From: Parvibaculum sp.
GTDB taxonomy: Bacteria; Pseudomonadota; Alphaproteobacteria; Parvibaculales; Parvibaculaceae
Assembly (NCBI GenBank): GCA_002694985.1
Contig: NZNS01000011.1
Coordinates: forward strand, 62,001 to 126,000
Direction: 5' to 3'
Length of the DNA: 64,000 bases
The translations under genes and the position numbers were made by a program. The notes under the pieces were generated by a model. It was not told the DNA's origin. It ran no database searches and saw only the letters and a list, made by a program, of their open reading frames with translations. Of the stretch, positions 39,660 to 49,721 are shown in pieces (positions within the stretch are counted from its first letter, which is position 1; every line of letters begins with the position of its first letter).

Positions 39660-40967
39660 ATGACCAGTTTTTCGCCGCGTGAGATCGTTTCCGAACTCGA
39701 TCGCTATATTGTCGGCCAGCGCGATGCGAAGCGCGCCGTCGCGATCGCGCTGCGCAACCGCTGGCGGCGCCAGCAGCTTCCCGAGGAGCTGCGCGAGGAG
39801 GTGCTGCCCAAGAACATCCTGATGATCGGGCCGACCGGCGTCGGCAAGACGGAAATCTCGCGCCGCCTTGCCAAGCTCGCCGAAGCGCCGTTCCTCAAAG
39901 TGGAAGCCACCAAGTTCACCGAAGTCGGCTATGTCGGCCGCGACGTCGAACAGATCATCCGCGACCTCGTCGAGATCTCGCTTTCGATGACGCGCGAACG
40001 CCGCCGCAAGGATGTGCGCGCCAAGGCGCATCTCGCCGCCGAGAACCGGGTACTGGAAGCACTCGTGGGCGCCAATGCCAGCGAGGCGACGCGAGAGAGC
40101 TTCCGCAAGAAGCTCCGCGACGGCGAACTCGACGACAAGGAAATCGAGGTCGAGGTTCAGGATTCGGGCGGCGGCATGCCGACATTCGATATTCCGGGCA
40201 TGCCGGGCGGACAGGTCGGCATGATCAATCTCTCCGACATCATGGGCAAGGCCTTTGGCGGGCGCACCAAGCCGCGCCGGATGCAGGTGCGTGACAGCTA
40301 TGAAGTGCTGATTGCGGAAGAAAGCGACAAGCTGCTCGACCAGGAGCAGGTGACGCAGGATGCAATCCGTGCGGTCGAGCAGAACGGCATCGTCTTTCTC
40401 GATGAGGTCGACAAGATCTGCGCGCGCGCGGAAAAGCAGGGCGGCGATGTGAGCCGCGAGGGCGTACAGCGCGATCTCCTGCCACTGATCGAGGGCACGA
40501 CGGTTGCGACGAAGCATGGCGCGGTAAAGACCGACCACATTCTCTTCATCGCATCGGGTGCCTTCCACATTGCAAAACCCTCCGACCTTCTGCCCGAACT
40601 TCAGGGCCGCCTTCCCATCCGCGTCGAGCTTCAGGCGCTGACGCGGGAAGATTTCCGCCGCATCCTGACCGAACCGGAAGCGAGCCTCATCAAGCAATAT
40701 GTCGCCTTGATGAAGACGGAAGAGGTCGATCTCGACTTCACCGATGATGGCATTGATGCCATCGCCGATATTGCGGCCTCGGTCAATTCATCGGTCGAGA
40801 ATATCGGTGCACGCCGTCTTCACACCGTTATGGAGCGGGTGCTGGACGAGGTGAGCTTTGCCGCCTCCGACAAGTCCGGCCAGACGGTGCGGATCGATGC
40901 GGACTATGTGCGCGAGCATATCGGCGACCTTACCAAGAATGCCGATCTCACCAAGTTCATTCTCTGA
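39660..40967 (+). CDS. hslU: ATP-dependent protease ATPase subunit HslU (ClpY)
   Basis: 435 aa from the ATG at 39660, preceded by AGGAGG inside the end of the UPF0314 gene. AAA+ unfoldase: Walker [10 protein letters not shown], Walker [11 protein letters not shown], the I-domain (about 110-240, acidic/basic helical insertion) and sensor motif [13 protein letters not shown]-terminal NADLTKFIL docks HslV. It unfolds substrates for HslV. Confidence 0.98.
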   Translation: MTSFSPREIVSELDRYIVGQRDAKRAVAIALRNRWRRQQLPEELREEVLPKNILMIGPTGVGKTEISRRLAKLAEAPFLKVEATKFTEVGYVGRDVEQIIRDLVEISLSMTRERRRKDVRAKAHLAAENRVLEALVGANASEATRESFRKKLRDGELDDKEIEVEVQDSGGGMPTFDIPGMPGGQVGMINLSDIMGKAFGGRTKPRRMQVRDSYEVLIAEESDKLLDQEQVTQDAIRAVEQNGIVFLDEVDKICARAEKQGGDVSREGVQRDLLPLIEGTTVATKHGAVKTDHILFIASGAFHIAKPSDLLPELQGRLPIRVELQALTREDFRRILTEPEASLIKQYVALMKTEEVDLDFTDDGIDAIADIAASVNSSVENIGARRLHTVMERVLDEVSFAASDKSGQTVRIDADYVREHIGDLTKNADLTKFIL

Positions 40968-40993
40968 AGCGTGCGCGGCCGGGATCGGGCCGG

Positions 40994-41365
40994 TCAGCGC
41001 TTCATCTCCTTCTTTCGTCTGTCGAGAAGGGCGAGCATCTCCGCGATTTCGGCCTGTCCAAGCCCGGCAATCTCTTCGGCCAGACGATTGGCAAGTTCCG
41101 TTGCCTGCGGGGCAAGATCGGATGTGTCCAAGACGATACGGGGATGCGACAGCCGCGCAAGCCGCTCCAGTTCCTCCGCCTCGTCCCAGATCACGTTGAA
41201 ATAGCCGATGATGGCCTGCACCAGCCGCCAGCTCGGGCGGCCGCGCTTGCCATGCTCCAGCGCGGAGAGATAGGCGGGCGTGACGCGCAGCGCCTCCGCC
41301 ATTTCCTTCATGGTAAGCCCGCGCGCGGCGCGCAGTTCCCTGAGTTTGCGGCCGAAGGGCGTCAT
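40994..41365 (-). CDS. XRE family transcriptional regulator
   Basis: 123 aa. N-terminal helix-turn-helix (about 5-60): FGRKLRELRAARGLTMKEMAEALRVTPAYLSALEHGKRGRPSW. C-terminal part is helical (LERLARLSHPRIVLDTSDLAPQATELANRLAEEIAGL). Resembles the short MrpJ/HipB-type HTH_3 proteins; no target is evident. Its ATG overlaps the Smr gene stop by 4 bp (41362-41365), so it is a downstream cistron of that gene. Confidence 0.88.
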   Translation of the reverse strand: MTPFGRKLRELRAARGLTMKEMAEALRVTPAYLSALEHGKRGRPSWRLVQAIIGYFNVIWDEAEELERLARLSHPRIVLDTSDLAPQATELANRLAEEIAGLGQAEIAEMLALLDRRKKEMKR

Positions 41366-42006
41366 CTTTTCTTGCGCAGCCAGATATAGAAGGCGCCGCC
41401 GCCGCCATGTTTGGGGTGGGCGGGCTGAAAGCCGGAGACATGAGTGCGAAGGTCCGCCTCATTGAGCCAGCGGGGCAAGGCGCTGCGCAGCACACCCTGG
41501 CGCTCCGGCACCTCGTAGAATGTGCTTCCGTGCAGCGTATGCCGCGCATAGGGCGAGGTGCCCTTGCCGGTGATGACCAGAATGCAGCGCAGCCCGCGCG
41601 CGCGCGAACGGGCGATGAAGGCGTGGAGCGCCTGATAAGCGGTTTCCTGGCCGTGACCGTGCAGATCGAGCGTCGCCTCGATTTCCGCCTGGCCGCGCGC
41701 GAGCCGCTGGCTCGTGCGCCGGTCGAGTCCGGTCAGGGGCGGTGGTTCGGCGGGGCGGCGGGGCTTGGCGGGCGGCGGGGCCGGTTGCGAACGGGCAGGC
41801 GAAGGCGGGCGAACGGGAAAGGCGGAGGGGTTCTCACGCACGGGCGGTTCGAGCGTCTCGCCCGGCGCCCCGTCCAGCCCCTTGCGGGCATGGTGCGATA
41901 TCGGCTTTGCGTCCTTCGTCACCGTGCGCCAGAGCTTGTGCTCCTCATCCGTCAGGCGGCGGTGGCGGGATTTCGAGCGCGGCATCTTCTCCTTGTCGCT
42001 CGCCAT
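41362..42006 (-). CDS. Smr domain protein (MutS2-like nuclease domain)
   Basis: 214 aa. The C-terminal Smr domain has LDLHGHGQETAYQALHAFIARSRARGLRCILVITGKGTS, with the LDLHG metal-dependent nuclease motif and the GKG loop. The N-terminal half (about 1-105) is basic and proline-rich (LEPPVRENPSAFPVRPPSPARSQPAPPPAKPRRP), probably disordered. Smr domains nick RNA or DNA; the small stand-alone form is common in proteobacteria and its role is unclear. Confidence 0.9.
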   Translation of the reverse strand: MASDKEKMPRSKSRHRRLTDEEHKLWRTVTKDAKPISHHARKGLDGAPGETLEPPVRENPSAFPVRPPSPARSQPAPPPAKPRRPAEPPPLTGLDRRTSQRLARGQAEIEATLDLHGHGQETAYQALHAFIARSRARGLRCILVITGKGTSPYARHTLHGSTFYEVPERQGVLRSALPRWLNEADLRTHVSGFQPAHPKHGGGGAFYIWLRKKR

Positions 42007-42039
42007 GAAAATGCCCTGTCCGGTTTTGCCGCCCGTTTA

Positions 42040-43185
42040 TTAAGGTGCAATATCCTTCGGCACCAGCGCAATGAGTTCGCCTTCCGCCTTCATGCGGCCT
42101 GCGATCTCGCCCGCTTCCTCGCCCGAGCCGAAGAAGATGTCACCGCGCTGCAATCCCTTGATCGCCGAGCCCGTATCCTGCGCCACCATGAGGCGGCGCA
42201 CTTCAACGGAATTCGTACCATCGGCCGTCGGGTGCTCGGTCGTGAGGAAAAGCAGGGTGCCGAGCGGATGCACGCTTCGGTCGACGGCGAGGCTACGTCC
42301 CGGCGTGAGAGGTATGCCTTCCGCACCGGGCGGTCCGCTGGAGGGGTCCACATCCCTCAGTATGCGGAAGAATATATAGGATTCATTTTCGCGCATCAGG
42401 GCGCGGCCTTCGGCGGGATGGGCGGAGAGCCAGGCGCGGATCGTCTGCATCGACACTTCTTCAAGCGGCATCTCGCCATGCTCGACAAGGAGCTTGCCGA
42501 TGGAGGTATAGGGGTGCCCCGTCTTCGCGGCAAAGGAAAGGCGTACGATCTCGCCCGTTTCGAGCCTGACCCGGCCCGACCCCTGCACATGCAGAAAGAA
42601 GGCATCGATAGGGCTTTCGAGCCAGACAAGCGCGAGCTTGTCCGTATCGAGCGCGCCATCCTCGATCTGCGCGCGCGTCGGGAAGGAGCCGCCGCCCGCC
42701 ACCATGCGAAAACCGGCTGGCGGCGCAAGTACCGGCGTCTGATAGACCCCGTGGCGCGTCAGCGAACCTTTCATCTCGGGCTCGTAATAGCCGGTGAAAA
42801 GACCGCGCGCTGCGGGAAAACGGACGGGCACGAACCAGTGCTGGAAAAAGCCGCGCGCATTGGCCGCGCCGGAGCCGACCTTGGCCGCCGCCTTGCAGGC
42901 AGGCTGCCAGTCGCCCGCACGGCCGTAAACCGGATCGCCACCCTTCGTGTCGAGCGGCGCGGACGGAGAAAGGCGCAGGATGCGCGCGCAGGAACCCTTG
43001 AAGGCAGAAAGCGCGGCAGCCTGATCGTCCGTATACCAACCTTCTATGTCGGACCAGGAAATGCGTGTTGCCGCCGATGCCGCATGGGCGCTCATGCCGA
43101 ATATTCCGGGCGCTCCAGGCACTCCAAGCGTAATGGCAAGAAGGAGTCCTCCAAAAAGGAGAAGGGCAGCCGCACTATTACGCAT
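42040..43185 (-). CDS. mltA: Membrane-bound lytic murein transglycosylase A
   Basis: 381 aa. Signal segment (AAALLLFGGLLLAITLGVPG) suggests export. The MltA domain includes PVRFPAARGLFTGYYEPEMKGSLTRHGVYQTPV and FFLHVQGSGRVRLETGEIVRLSFAAKTGHPYTSIGKLLVEHG. The C-terminal 3D domain has VAQDTGSAIKGLQRGDIFFGSGEEAGEIAGRMKAEG with the conserved D residues. It cleaves peptidoglycan glycan strands to 1,6-anhydromuropeptides. It follows the Tim44-like gene by 15 bp. Confidence 0.95.
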   Translation of the reverse strand: MRNSAAALLLFGGLLLAITLGVPGAPGIFGMSAHAASAATRISWSDIEGWYTDDQAAALSAFKGSCARILRLSPSAPLDTKGGDPVYGRAGDWQPACKAAAKVGSGAANARGFFQHWFVPVRFPAARGLFTGYYEPEMKGSLTRHGVYQTPVLAPPAGFRMVAGGGSFPTRAQIEDGALDTDKLALVWLESPIDAFFLHVQGSGRVRLETGEIVRLSFAAKTGHPYTSIGKLLVEHGEMPLEEVSMQTIRAWLSAHPAEGRALMRENESYIFFRILRDVDPSSGPPGAEGIPLTPGRSLAVDRSVHPLGTLLFLTTEHPTADGTNSVEVRRLMVAQDTGSAIKGLQRGDIFFGSGEEAGEIAGRMKAEGELIALVPKDIAP

Positions 43186-43200
43186 CGCCGCTGCCGCCGG

Positions 43201-43932
43201 TCAGCCGGAAGCGCCGGTAGCGACCAGCTTCCAGTTCGGATCGCGGCTTTTCACGTCGCGCTCAAAGGTCCAGAGGTCGGTCACTTCGCGCACCGTTACG
43301 GGATCGCCTTCGACCACCACGCCATCATCGTTCTTGGTGCAGGAGGTGAGCGTGCTGCGGAAGGAGACGGTGAGACGCGCGCGCGTCCCTTCAAGGGCAG
43401 CGGCGTCGAGCACCGCCTTCTCGATACCGATGAAGGCCTGCTCCACCTTGAGGCCCTTCGCGTCGCGCTCGTCCATCGCGCTCTCGAAGCTCTTGTAGAC
43501 ATCGGCCGAGAGGAGCGGTTTCAGCGTTTCGCGGTCGCCTTCGGCAAAGGCCGTCACGATCATTTCATAGGCCGTGCGCGCGCCGGAGAGGAAGGCATCC
43601 GCATCGAAATGGGCGTCTGCCGCGGCAATGGCATTAAGGCCATCGGCAAGTGGCGTACCCGGCTCGGCAATACCGTGCCAGCGGCTGCGACGGGGCGTAT
43701 CGGCAAAGGGATCGCCTTGCGCATCGACGGTGCGCACACCTGCCTCGGCTTCGGCGCGGGGGCGCTTGGGCAGCGTCACGACCTTGTCGTTGCCACTTGC
43801 ATCGCCGGAATAGGGGTCATAGGGCGGGCGTTCATGGCCCGTCCGCCGCCCGAGTACGCTTCTGAGTTTCAGAAAGACGCCGACGGCGATCGCGAGCAGG
43901 ATAATATTGAGGAGATTCACGCCGTCGTCCAT
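43201..43932 (-). CDS. Tim44/TimA-like domain protein
   Basis: 243 aa. One N-terminal hydrophobic segment (LLNIILLAIAVGVFLKL) anchors it, followed by a basic, disordered linker. The Tim44-like NTF2-type domain (about 85-240) shows ADAHFDADAFLSGARTAYEMIVTAFAEGDRETLKPLLSADVYKSFESAMDERD and a long acid/base strand ending WKLVATGASG. The alphaproteobacterial relatives of mitochondrial Tim44 associate with Sec/insertase machinery in name only; function is not proven. mltA follows in the same operon; fxsA and secB lie divergently. Confidence 0.9.
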   Translation of the reverse strand: MDDGVNLLNIILLAIAVGVFLKLRSVLGRRTGHERPPYDPYSGDASGNDKVVTLPKRPRAEAEAGVRTVDAQGDPFADTPRRSRWHGIAEPGTPLADGLNAIAAADAHFDADAFLSGARTAYEMIVTAFAEGDRETLKPLLSADVYKSFESAMDERDAKGLKVEQAFIGIEKAVLDAAALEGTRARLTVSFRSTLTSCTKNDDGVVVEGDPVTVREVTDLWTFERDVKSRDPNWKLVATGASG

Positions 43933-44302
43933 TTGCTCGAGGAGCCCTTTCGCATCGTCAGGCCGGGCGGCTGGCCTTCCGTTACACTTGTTCTTGCACT
44001 CATTCTTGCGCTCAGGTCAGGTCTTTTACTTAAGCGTTCCCGCCTGCGCCTTCCAGAGCCATAACCTAGGGCATCGGGCCGCGTTTTGCTACCGGAGCCA
44101 TGCGTGGCAAACCCGGCGGAACTCTCGCCGCACTCTGGTCAAACTCTGGCTGAAGCATATGGGCAAGCGGGGTTCCACACCCTATCTTGTTTTATTAGGG
44201 TCCGTGCCTCGGGGTGACCACCGGATGAGCCCCGAATGCCCCCCGAATGATCATAGGGCCGGATTTTCCGAAACCGCGCTCTGAAACCACTGAAAGCCAG
44301 CT
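43933..44302. other. Intergenic region between Tim44-like gene and fxsA
   Basis: About 370 bp with no gene. It must hold divergent promoters for the Tim44-mltA pair and for fxsA. I see no long inverted repeat, clear hexamer pair or RNA structure in it; the base composition resembles that of its surroundings apart from short A/T runs such as TTGTTTTATTAG near 44190-44200. Confidence 0.45.
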
Positions 44303-44857
44303 GTGCCCGCTTTTCTCTTCCTCATCTTCATCGCCGTGCCCCTGATCGAAATCGCGATCTTCATCGAGGTCGGGGGCGCGATCGGCGTCTGGCCGACGGT
44401 CGGCATCGTGCTCGCCACCGCCTTTATCGGCGCGACGCTGCTGCGTGTGCAGGGCCTCACGACCTGGCGTCGGGCCGAAGAGGCGATGCGGCGGGGCGAA
44501 CCGCCGGTCGCGGAAATGCTCGACGGTGTCTTTCTCTTCATCGCCGCCCTTCTCATGGTGACGCCGGGGCTCTTTACCGACTGCATCGGCTTTGCCCTTC
44601 TCATCCCGCCTTTCCGGCGCGCCATCGGCCGCTATGCGGCACGGCGCATCGCGGCCAGCAGCCGTTTTACCGTCTATTCGAGTGGCATGAGTGGTGGCAT
44701 GAGTAGTGGCATGGGGGGTGGGCCACAGCGCCCCGGACCTCATTCGGGCCCGCATTCAGGAGGCCCGGTGATCGAGGGCGAGGCCGAGGAAATCGGCGAG
44801 AATGAAAATGACCGGAAGGGCGAAGGTCCGCGCGGCGATTCACCCTGGAAGCAATAA
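44303..44857 (+). CDS. fxsA: FxsA family membrane protein
   Basis: 184 aa starting with GTG at 44303. N-terminal hydrophobic block (FLFLIFIAVPLIEIAIFIEVGGAIGVWPTVGIVLATAFIGATLL) with the conserved E and later MLDGVFLFIAALLMVTPGLFTDCIGFALLIPPFRR are FxsA signatures. Tail is Gly/Ser-rich and low in complexity (SGMSGGMSSGMGGG). FxsA in Escherichia coli alleviates F-plasmid exclusion of phage T7; its normal job is unknown. It precedes secB by about 90 bp. Confidence 0.9.
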   Translation: MPAFLFLIFIAVPLIEIAIFIEVGGAIGVWPTVGIVLATAFIGATLLRVQGLTTWRRAEEAMRRGEPPVAEMLDGVFLFIAALLMVTPGLFTDCIGFALLIPPFRRAIGRYAARRIAASSRFTVYSSGMSGGMSSGMGGGPQRPGPHSGPHSGGPVIEGEAEEIGENENDRKGEGPRGDSPWKQ

Positions 44858-44948
44858 GTCCGTCCCGGACACATCGGCTTTCTTGTCGCTCCGCCTTTTC
44901 CGTGCTAGCCAGCAGCCTTCGTAAAAAGCGAGAAGCGGTGAGGCAAGA

Positions 44949-45455
44949 ATGTCGGATCAGGGCTCGATCAATACAGGCAATGCGGGCAATGGCGGCGAGC
45001 CGCCGACGGCGCAGCTCCGCGTATTGACGCAATACGTCAAGGATATCTCCTTCGAGAACCCGAACGCCCCGCAAATGTTCGGCCCCCTCGAGGAGCAGCC
45101 GCAGATCGGCTTGCGCGTCGATGTCGGCGTGAAGCGCATGAACGACAATGACTACGAAGTGACCCTGAAAATCAGTGCCGACGCCAAGGTGAAGGACAAG
45201 CCGATGTTCCTGGTCGAGCTCGAATATGCCGGGCTCTTCCGCCTTACCAATATTCCCGAGAAGGATCTCGAAGCGGTGCTCGTCGTCGAGTGCCCGCGCC
45301 AGATCTTCCCCTTCGCGCGCCGTGTTCTCGCGGACGTCACGCGCGATGGCGGTTATCCGCCGCTGATGATCGACCCGATCGATTTCGTGAACCTCTACCA
45401 GCAGCGCCGCGAACAGATGGCGCAGGAAGTCGCCGAGACCAAGCAGCCGAACTGA
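44949..45455 (+). CDS. secB: Protein-export chaperone SecB
   Basis: 168 aa. Family patterns LTQYVKDISFENPNAPQMF, DVGVKRMNDNDYEVTLKISADAKVKDKPMFLVELEYAGLF and PPLMIDPIDFVNLYQQR. It holds preproteins unfolded and hands them to SecA. N-terminus is acidic and Gly-rich, the C-terminus helical. A GAGG lies shortly upstream of the ATG. It converges with dnaQ (11 bp), as in other alphaproteobacteria. Confidence 0.97.
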   Translation: MSDQGSINTGNAGNGGEPPTAQLRVLTQYVKDISFENPNAPQMFGPLEEQPQIGLRVDVGVKRMNDNDYEVTLKISADAKVKDKPMFLVELEYAGLFRLTNIPEKDLEAVLVVECPRQIFPFARRVLADVTRDGGYPPLMIDPIDFVNLYQQRREQMAQEVAETKQPN

Positions 45456-45465
45456 CGCCGGGGCT

Positions 45466-46155
45466 TCAGCCCTTCACGGCGAGCCAGAGCGCGTCTTCGC
45501 CCAGCGTGGCGACAAAGGCATCATGCGCGGCGCGCTCCTCATCGCTCAGGCGCGGGGGAAGGGGCACGGGGCGGCTTTCGCGCGCAACGCGTCTGGCGCC
45601 CGCGCCCGTCCCGCCCGCATCGGCCTGCAATACGAGGCCCGGCTGCCGCCCGCCCATCAGCTCCAGATAGACTTCGGCCAGAAGCTCGCTGTCGAGCAAT
45701 GCGCCATGCCGGGTGCGGCCCGAATTGTCGACATTGAAGCGGCGGCACAGCGCATCGAGATTGTTCTGGGAGCCGGGAAACTTTCGCCGCGCCATGTCGA
45801 GCGTGTCGATGGCGCGCGCCATGGGAATGGGCGCCCGCCCGATCTTCTTCAGCTCGGCATTGATGAAGCCCATGTCGAAAGAGGCATTGTGGATCACGAG
45901 CGGATCGTCGCCGATGAATTCAAGGAACTCATCCGCCACCTCCGAGAATTTCGGCTTGCCGCGCAGGAACTCCTCGGAAAGCCCGTGAACGCGGAAAGCG
46001 CCTTCCGGCATGTCGCGCTCGGGGTCGATATAGGTGTGATAAACCTTGCCCGTGGCGACATGGTTGAAGAGCTCGAGGCAGCCGATTTCGACCAGCCGGT
46101 GTCCATCCTGCGGACTGATGCCCGTGGTTTCGGTGTCGAGAACGATCTCGCGCAT
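45466..46155 (-). CDS. dnaQ: DNA polymerase III epsilon subunit (3'-5' exonuclease)
   Basis: 229 aa. Exo [12 protein letters not shown] with DxE, Exo [11 protein letters not shown] and Exo [20 protein letters not shown] (H-x4-D) give the DEDDh exonuclease set. C-terminal residues (about 180-229) hold the polymerase-binding segment. Proofreads replication in the core polymerase. It is the first gene left of the VOC-coaE-aroE-maf block, in the same strand. Confidence 0.95.
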   Translation of the reverse strand: MREIVLDTETTGISPQDGHRLVEIGCLELFNHVATGKVYHTYIDPERDMPEGAFRVHGLSEEFLRGKPKFSEVADEFLEFIGDDPLVIHNASFDMGFINAELKKIGRAPIPMARAIDTLDMARRKFPGSQNNLDALCRRFNVDNSGRTRHGALLDSELLAEVYLELMGGRQPGLVLQADAGGTGAGARRVARESRPVPLPPRLSDEERAAHDAFVATLGEDALWLAVKG

Positions 46156-46249
46156 GTTCTTCCCGTATCGCCTTTTGAAATCCGCCGCCTTTCCGAAGTC
46201 GCTTCTGGCGAAGCGAAGACGGCCCCGAAGGCGGTATGCAGATTCTCGC

Positions 46250-46678
46250 CTATTCGTTCACGAAATGGAACGATCCATCTTCGCCGATAATGCCGCCTGG
46301 ATTCCAGGCGACTTCCCATATGTGATTGTCGGGATCGGCAAAATAGCCCGTATAGCCGCCCCAGAAGGCTTCCTCGCCGCGCTTCATGATGCGGCCGCCG
46401 GCAGCTTCCGCCTCTGCGAGAACCTGGTCCACCTCTTCCTTCTCGCGCACATTATGCGCAAGCGCGACGCCGGAAAAACCTTCGCCGTAAGGCGCGAGTT
46501 TCGCATCTTCCGCAAGAGCATCACGACCGAACAGGGCGAAAACGATACCGCCGCACTGAAAGAAGCAGACGGAGGGATTGCTCTGCGGCAGCGGCTTCCA
46601 GCCCAGCGTTTCGTAAAAACCCTGCGCGCGCGCGAGATCGGCAACGCCAAGCGTGATGAAGCTTATGCGTTGTTCCAT
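46250..46678 (-). CDS. VOC (glyoxalase/bleomycin resistance) superfamily protein
   Basis: 142 aa. Two beta-alpha-beta-beta-beta modules: [26 protein letters not shown] and later [19 protein letters not shown], with candidate metal ligands His/Glu at HIWEV. Such proteins are lyases, dioxygenases or drug-binding proteins; the substrate is not readable. It sits between dnaQ and coaE on the same strand with about 95 bp and 30 bp gaps. Confidence 0.9.
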   Translation of the reverse strand: MEQRISFITLGVADLARAQGFYETLGWKPLPQSNPSVCFFQCGGIVFALFGRDALAEDAKLAPYGEGFSGVALAHNVREKEEVDQVLAEAEAAGGRIMKRGEEAFWGGYTGYFADPDNHIWEVAWNPGGIIGEDGSFHFVNE

Positions 46679-46708
46679 GACCCGCTTCCTTTCATCTGTC
46701 TCCCGTCC

Positions 46709-47335
46709 TCAGCCGTTGCGAAGCCGTTCCTTCAACACCTTGCCTTCGCGGGTCTTGAGCGCATCGACAATGGCGGCAACCTGCGCGCGCGCATGATCAA
46801 GGCCCTTGTCGCTTTCGACAACGAAGTCCGCGCGTCTGCGCTTTTCCTCGTCGGGCACCTGCTTTGCGTGGATCGCAGCGAATTTCGCCTCATCCATGTC
46901 GGGCCGCGCGAGAACGCGCGTCTTCTGCAGATCGTAGGGGGCGGAGACAACCACCACAACATCGACGCGCGTTTCGCCGCCCGTCTCGTAGAGGAGCGGG
47001 ATATCAAGCACGGCCATTGCGTGGCCTGCTTCCATATTCTCGCGCAGGAAATCCATCTGCGCCTCGCCGACAAGCGGATGCACGATGGCTTCGAGCTTCT
47101 TCATTTCGTCCGGCATGCCGATGACGCAGCGCGACAGCGCCTGGCGGTCGACCGCATCGTCGACAATGGCGGAAGGAAAGACCGCGCGGATCGGTTCCAC
47201 CGCCTTGCCACCCTTTTCATAGAGCTTGTGAACGGCGGCATCCGCGTCATAGACGGGTACGCCTTCCTCGCGAAACATCTTCGCCGTTTCCGATTTACCC
47301 ATGCCGATCGAGCCGGTGAGGCCGACAAGAAGCAT
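46709..47335 (-). CDS. coaE: Dephospho-CoA kinase
   Basis: 208 aa. P-loop [17 protein letters not shown], CoA-substrate region [16 protein letters not shown], and [10 protein letters not shown], the family's conserved mid-motif. It phosphorylates dephospho-CoA at the 3' ribose, last step of CoA synthesis. It is the third gene in the run PPSRP-maf-aroE-coaE, 19 bp after aroE. Confidence 0.97.
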   Translation of the reverse strand: MLLVGLTGSIGMGKSETAKMFREEGVPVYDADAAVHKLYEKGGKAVEPIRAVFPSAIVDDAVDRQALSRCVIGMPDEMKKLEAIVHPLVGEAQMDFLRENMEAGHAMAVLDIPLLYETGGETRVDVVVVVSAPYDLQKTRVLARPDMDEAKFAAIHAKQVPDEEKRRRADFVVESDKGLDHARAQVAAIVDALKTREGKVLKERLRNG

Positions 47336-47354
47336 ATTCTTCCCCCCGTTTTCA

Positions 47355-48206
47355 TTATCGCGTCTGTTGCGGCTGGCCGATATCGGCCAGCACGATATTT
47401 CTGAGTTCTTCCGTCACATGCGGACGCACGCCGAACCATGCTTCGAAGCCGGGCACCGCCTGGTACAGCAGCATGCCGAGCCCATCGACAACTTCGTGGC
47501 CTGCTTCGCGCGCGCGGCGCAACAATCCGGTTTCGAGCGGCGTATAAACGATATCCGTCACCACCGCATCGCGCGGCAATGCGGAGATGTCGATATCGAC
47601 ATCATTTTCGCCCTTCATGCCGAGCGTCGTCGTGTTCACGAGAAGGCCGGCCCCCTCGAGCGCTTTCTCCGTCTCGCTCATCGCCAATGCCTTCGCGCGG
47701 GTGAGGCCGAGATCGCGGATCAGCGCCTCGGCACGTTCCACCGTCCGGTTGACGATGCGGATTTCGGGCGCGCCTTCGTCTTCGAGCGCCAGCGCAATGG
47801 CGCGTGCCGCGCCACCCGCTCCGAGCATCACGGCCGCACCTTCCGAAATCCGCCAGTCCCGAGCACCCGCTTTCAGGTTCGCCATGAAGCCATAGCCATC
47901 CGTGTTGCGGCCTTCGAGCGTTCCATCCTCGCATGTGACGATGGTGTTCACGGCCTTCAGGCGCGCTGCCACCGCGTCGTGACGGGTGAGTGTCGCATAG
48001 GCCGTTTCCTTGTGCGGCACGGTCACATTGGCGCCGATGAAATCGAGCTTGTGAAGATGGCGGATCGTTTCGGGCGCATCCTCCGGCTTCACGGCCAGCA
48101 ATTCATAACGCGCATCGGGAATATGGTGCTCGGCAATCCAGTGATTATGGATCAGGGGCGAGCGTGAATGGGCAACCGGCCAGCCGATGACGCAGACTTT
48201 TTTCAT
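47355..48206 (-). CDS. aroE: Shikimate dehydrogenase
   Basis: 283 aa from the ATG at 48206 ([24 protein letters not shown]); a longer in-frame extension inside maf is rejected. Substrate-binding SRSPLIHN, catalytic Lys in [19 protein letters not shown] and NADP-binding [35 protein letters not shown] closes the family pattern. Reduces 3-dehydroshikimate in aromatic amino-acid synthesis. Confidence 0.97.
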   Translation of the reverse strand: MKKVCVIGWPVAHSRSPLIHNHWIAEHHIPDARYELLAVKPEDAPETIRHLHKLDFIGANVTVPHKETAYATLTRHDAVAARLKAVNTIVTCEDGTLEGRNTDGYGFMANLKAGARDWRISEGAAVMLGAGGAARAIALALEDEGAPEIRIVNRTVERAEALIRDLGLTRAKALAMSETEKALEGAGLLVNTTTLGMKGENDVDIDISALPRDAVVTDIVYTPLETGLLRRAREAGHEVVDGLGMLLYQAVPGFEAWFGVRPHVTEELRNIVLADIGQPQQTR

Positions 48207-48252
48207 GGTGCGGGCCTCCCGGCGGAACGAGAATGCGTCTGGCTCGGCCTTG

Positions 48253-48864
48253 TCATGTTGTAACCGCTCCCCGACGGCGCAGCTCGTCGAGCAACGGCAG
48301 CATGGGCAGGCCGAGGATCGCGAAATAATCGCCCTCGATCCTTTCGAAGAGCTGCACACCCGGCCCTTCAAGCTGGTAGCAGCCGACACTCTTCATCACG
48401 CGCTCACCTGCCTTGCCGAGATATTCATCGAGAAAACTTTCGCTGAAAGCTCTCATAGTAAGCGTTGCGCGCGCGGTCAGGTTCCAAACTGTCTTGCCGT
48501 CTTGCACCAGGACAAGGCCCGAGTGAAGAATATGCGGGCGTCCGCGAAAGGCGAGCAGGTTCGTGCGCGCCTCCTCCATGCTTTTCGGCTTGTCGTAGCG
48601 CTTGCCCTCACAGGAAAGAATCTGGTCGGCACCAATCACGAGCGCATCGCCATGTTTTGCCGAGACGGCAAGAGCCTTTGCTTCGGCGAGCTTCAGCGCC
48701 AGTGCATCGGTCGCAGCTTCGGGATCGTCTTCTCCATCCGCGAAGCCAGCCTTGATCTCATCTTCATCGACGCGCGAATCCTCTGCCGTGAAAACGAGGC
48801 CCGCATCGGCAAGAAGTTTCTGCCGGACGGCGCTCCCCGAGGCGAGGATAAGGGACTGGGACAT
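48253..48864 (-). CDS. maf: Maf-like nucleoside triphosphate pyrophosphatase
   Basis: 203 aa. Starts [18 protein letters not shown], the Maf substrate-binding loop, and has the catalytic loop [19 protein letters not shown] and the Glu/Asp-rich [33 protein letters not shown] end. The family hydrolyses modified or canonical nucleotides (YhdE/YceF types); which subgroup is unsure. It lies 32 bp after PPSRP and 46 bp ahead of aroE. Confidence 0.94.
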   Translation of the reverse strand: MSQSLILASGSAVRQKLLADAGLVFTAEDSRVDEDEIKAGFADGEDDPEAATDALALKLAEAKALAVSAKHGDALVIGADQILSCEGKRYDKPKSMEEARTNLLAFRGRPHILHSGLVLVQDGKTVWNLTARATLTMRAFSESFLDEYLGKAGERVMKSVGCYQLEGPGVQLFERIEGDYFAILGLPMLPLLDELRRRGAVTT

Positions 48865-48896
48865 TACTTGTGCTCGGCTTTTGCTTCTATCAAAGG

Positions 48897-49721
48897 TCAG
48901 CTTGCGCGCTGGCGCTCATTATAGAGGTTGAGGACGGCGGCCGCCGTTTCCTCGATGGAGCGCCGCGTGACGTCGATCACCGGCCAGCCATTCCTGGCAA
49001 AAAGCCGGCGCGCAAAGGAAATCTCGTCGGCGACCACATCCGGCGCGACATAATCCGTGTCGGTATTCTCGTGCAGCGAAAGAAGCCGGTTCTTGCGGAT
49101 TTGCACAAGGCGATCCGGGCTCGTGGTCAGACCGACGACAAGCGGACGCTGGACATGTTCAAGATCGGGGGGCAGAGCCACATTGGGAACGATCGGAATA
49201 TTCGCCGCCTTGATGCCGCGATTTGCCAGATAGATACAGGTCGGTGTCTTCGATGTGCGGCTGACACCGAGCAGAATGATGTCGGCATCGTCTAGGTCGC
49301 CCGCCGACTGCCCGTCATCATGCGCCATGGTGTAGTTGAGCGCGGCGATGCGGTCGAAATATTCCGCATCCATGATGTGCTGCGAGCCGGGCTTGTGCGA
49401 GGACTTCTTGCCGAGATAGCGACCGAGCGCCTTCATCGCGGGATCGAGCACGGAGATGCAGGGTGTCTGTATTTCCGCACAGCGTTTCTCCAGCCGCTCG
49501 CGCAGCTTGTTGTTCACCATCGTAAACATGACGAGCCCCGGCGCGTTCTCGATTTCGCCAAGCACACGCTCAAGCTGTTTCGGCCCGCGCACCAGCGCAT
49601 AAACATGCTCGATGGGACGCGCATCTTCATATTGCGCACAGGCTGCGCGCGCGACCATGTTCAGCGTTTCGCCGGTCGCGTCGGATACGAGATGAAGATG
49701 AAAGACGCGCTTGCTGCTCAT
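48897..49721 (-). CDS. Pyruvate,water dikinase/PPDK regulatory protein family (PPSRP, DUF299)
   Basis: 274 aa from the ATG at 49721. Family patterns: MSSKRVFHLHLVSDATGETLNMVARAACAQY and the P-loop-like LLGVSRTSKTPTCIYLANRGIKAANIPIVPNVALP. Bifunctional ADP-dependent kinase/phosphorylase of PEP synthetase or PPDK. In alphaproteobacteria this gene lies beside the replication origin (Caulobacter/Rickettsia RP001-hemE context). It opens a leftward operon with maf, aroE and coaE, transcribed away from the presumed origin. Confidence 0.95.
   Translation of the reverse strand: MSSKRVFHLHLVSDATGETLNMVARAACAQYEDARPIEHVYALVRGPKQLERVLGEIENAPGLVMFTMVNNKLRERLEKRCAEIQTPCISVLDPAMKALGRYLGKKSSHKPGSQHIMDAEYFDRIAALNYTMAHDDGQSAGDLDDADIILLGVSRTSKTPTCIYLANRGIKAANIPIVPNVALPPDLEHVQRPLVVGLTTSPDRLVQIRKNRLLSLHENTDTDYVAPDVVADEISFARRLFARNGWPVIDVTRRSIEETAAAVLNLYNERQRAS

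Noticed and set aside
41407..44064. 885-codon open frame on the + strand over Smr, mltA and Tim44 genes
   Set aside because: It spans three well-supported genes on the other strand; shadow created by GC-rich third positions.
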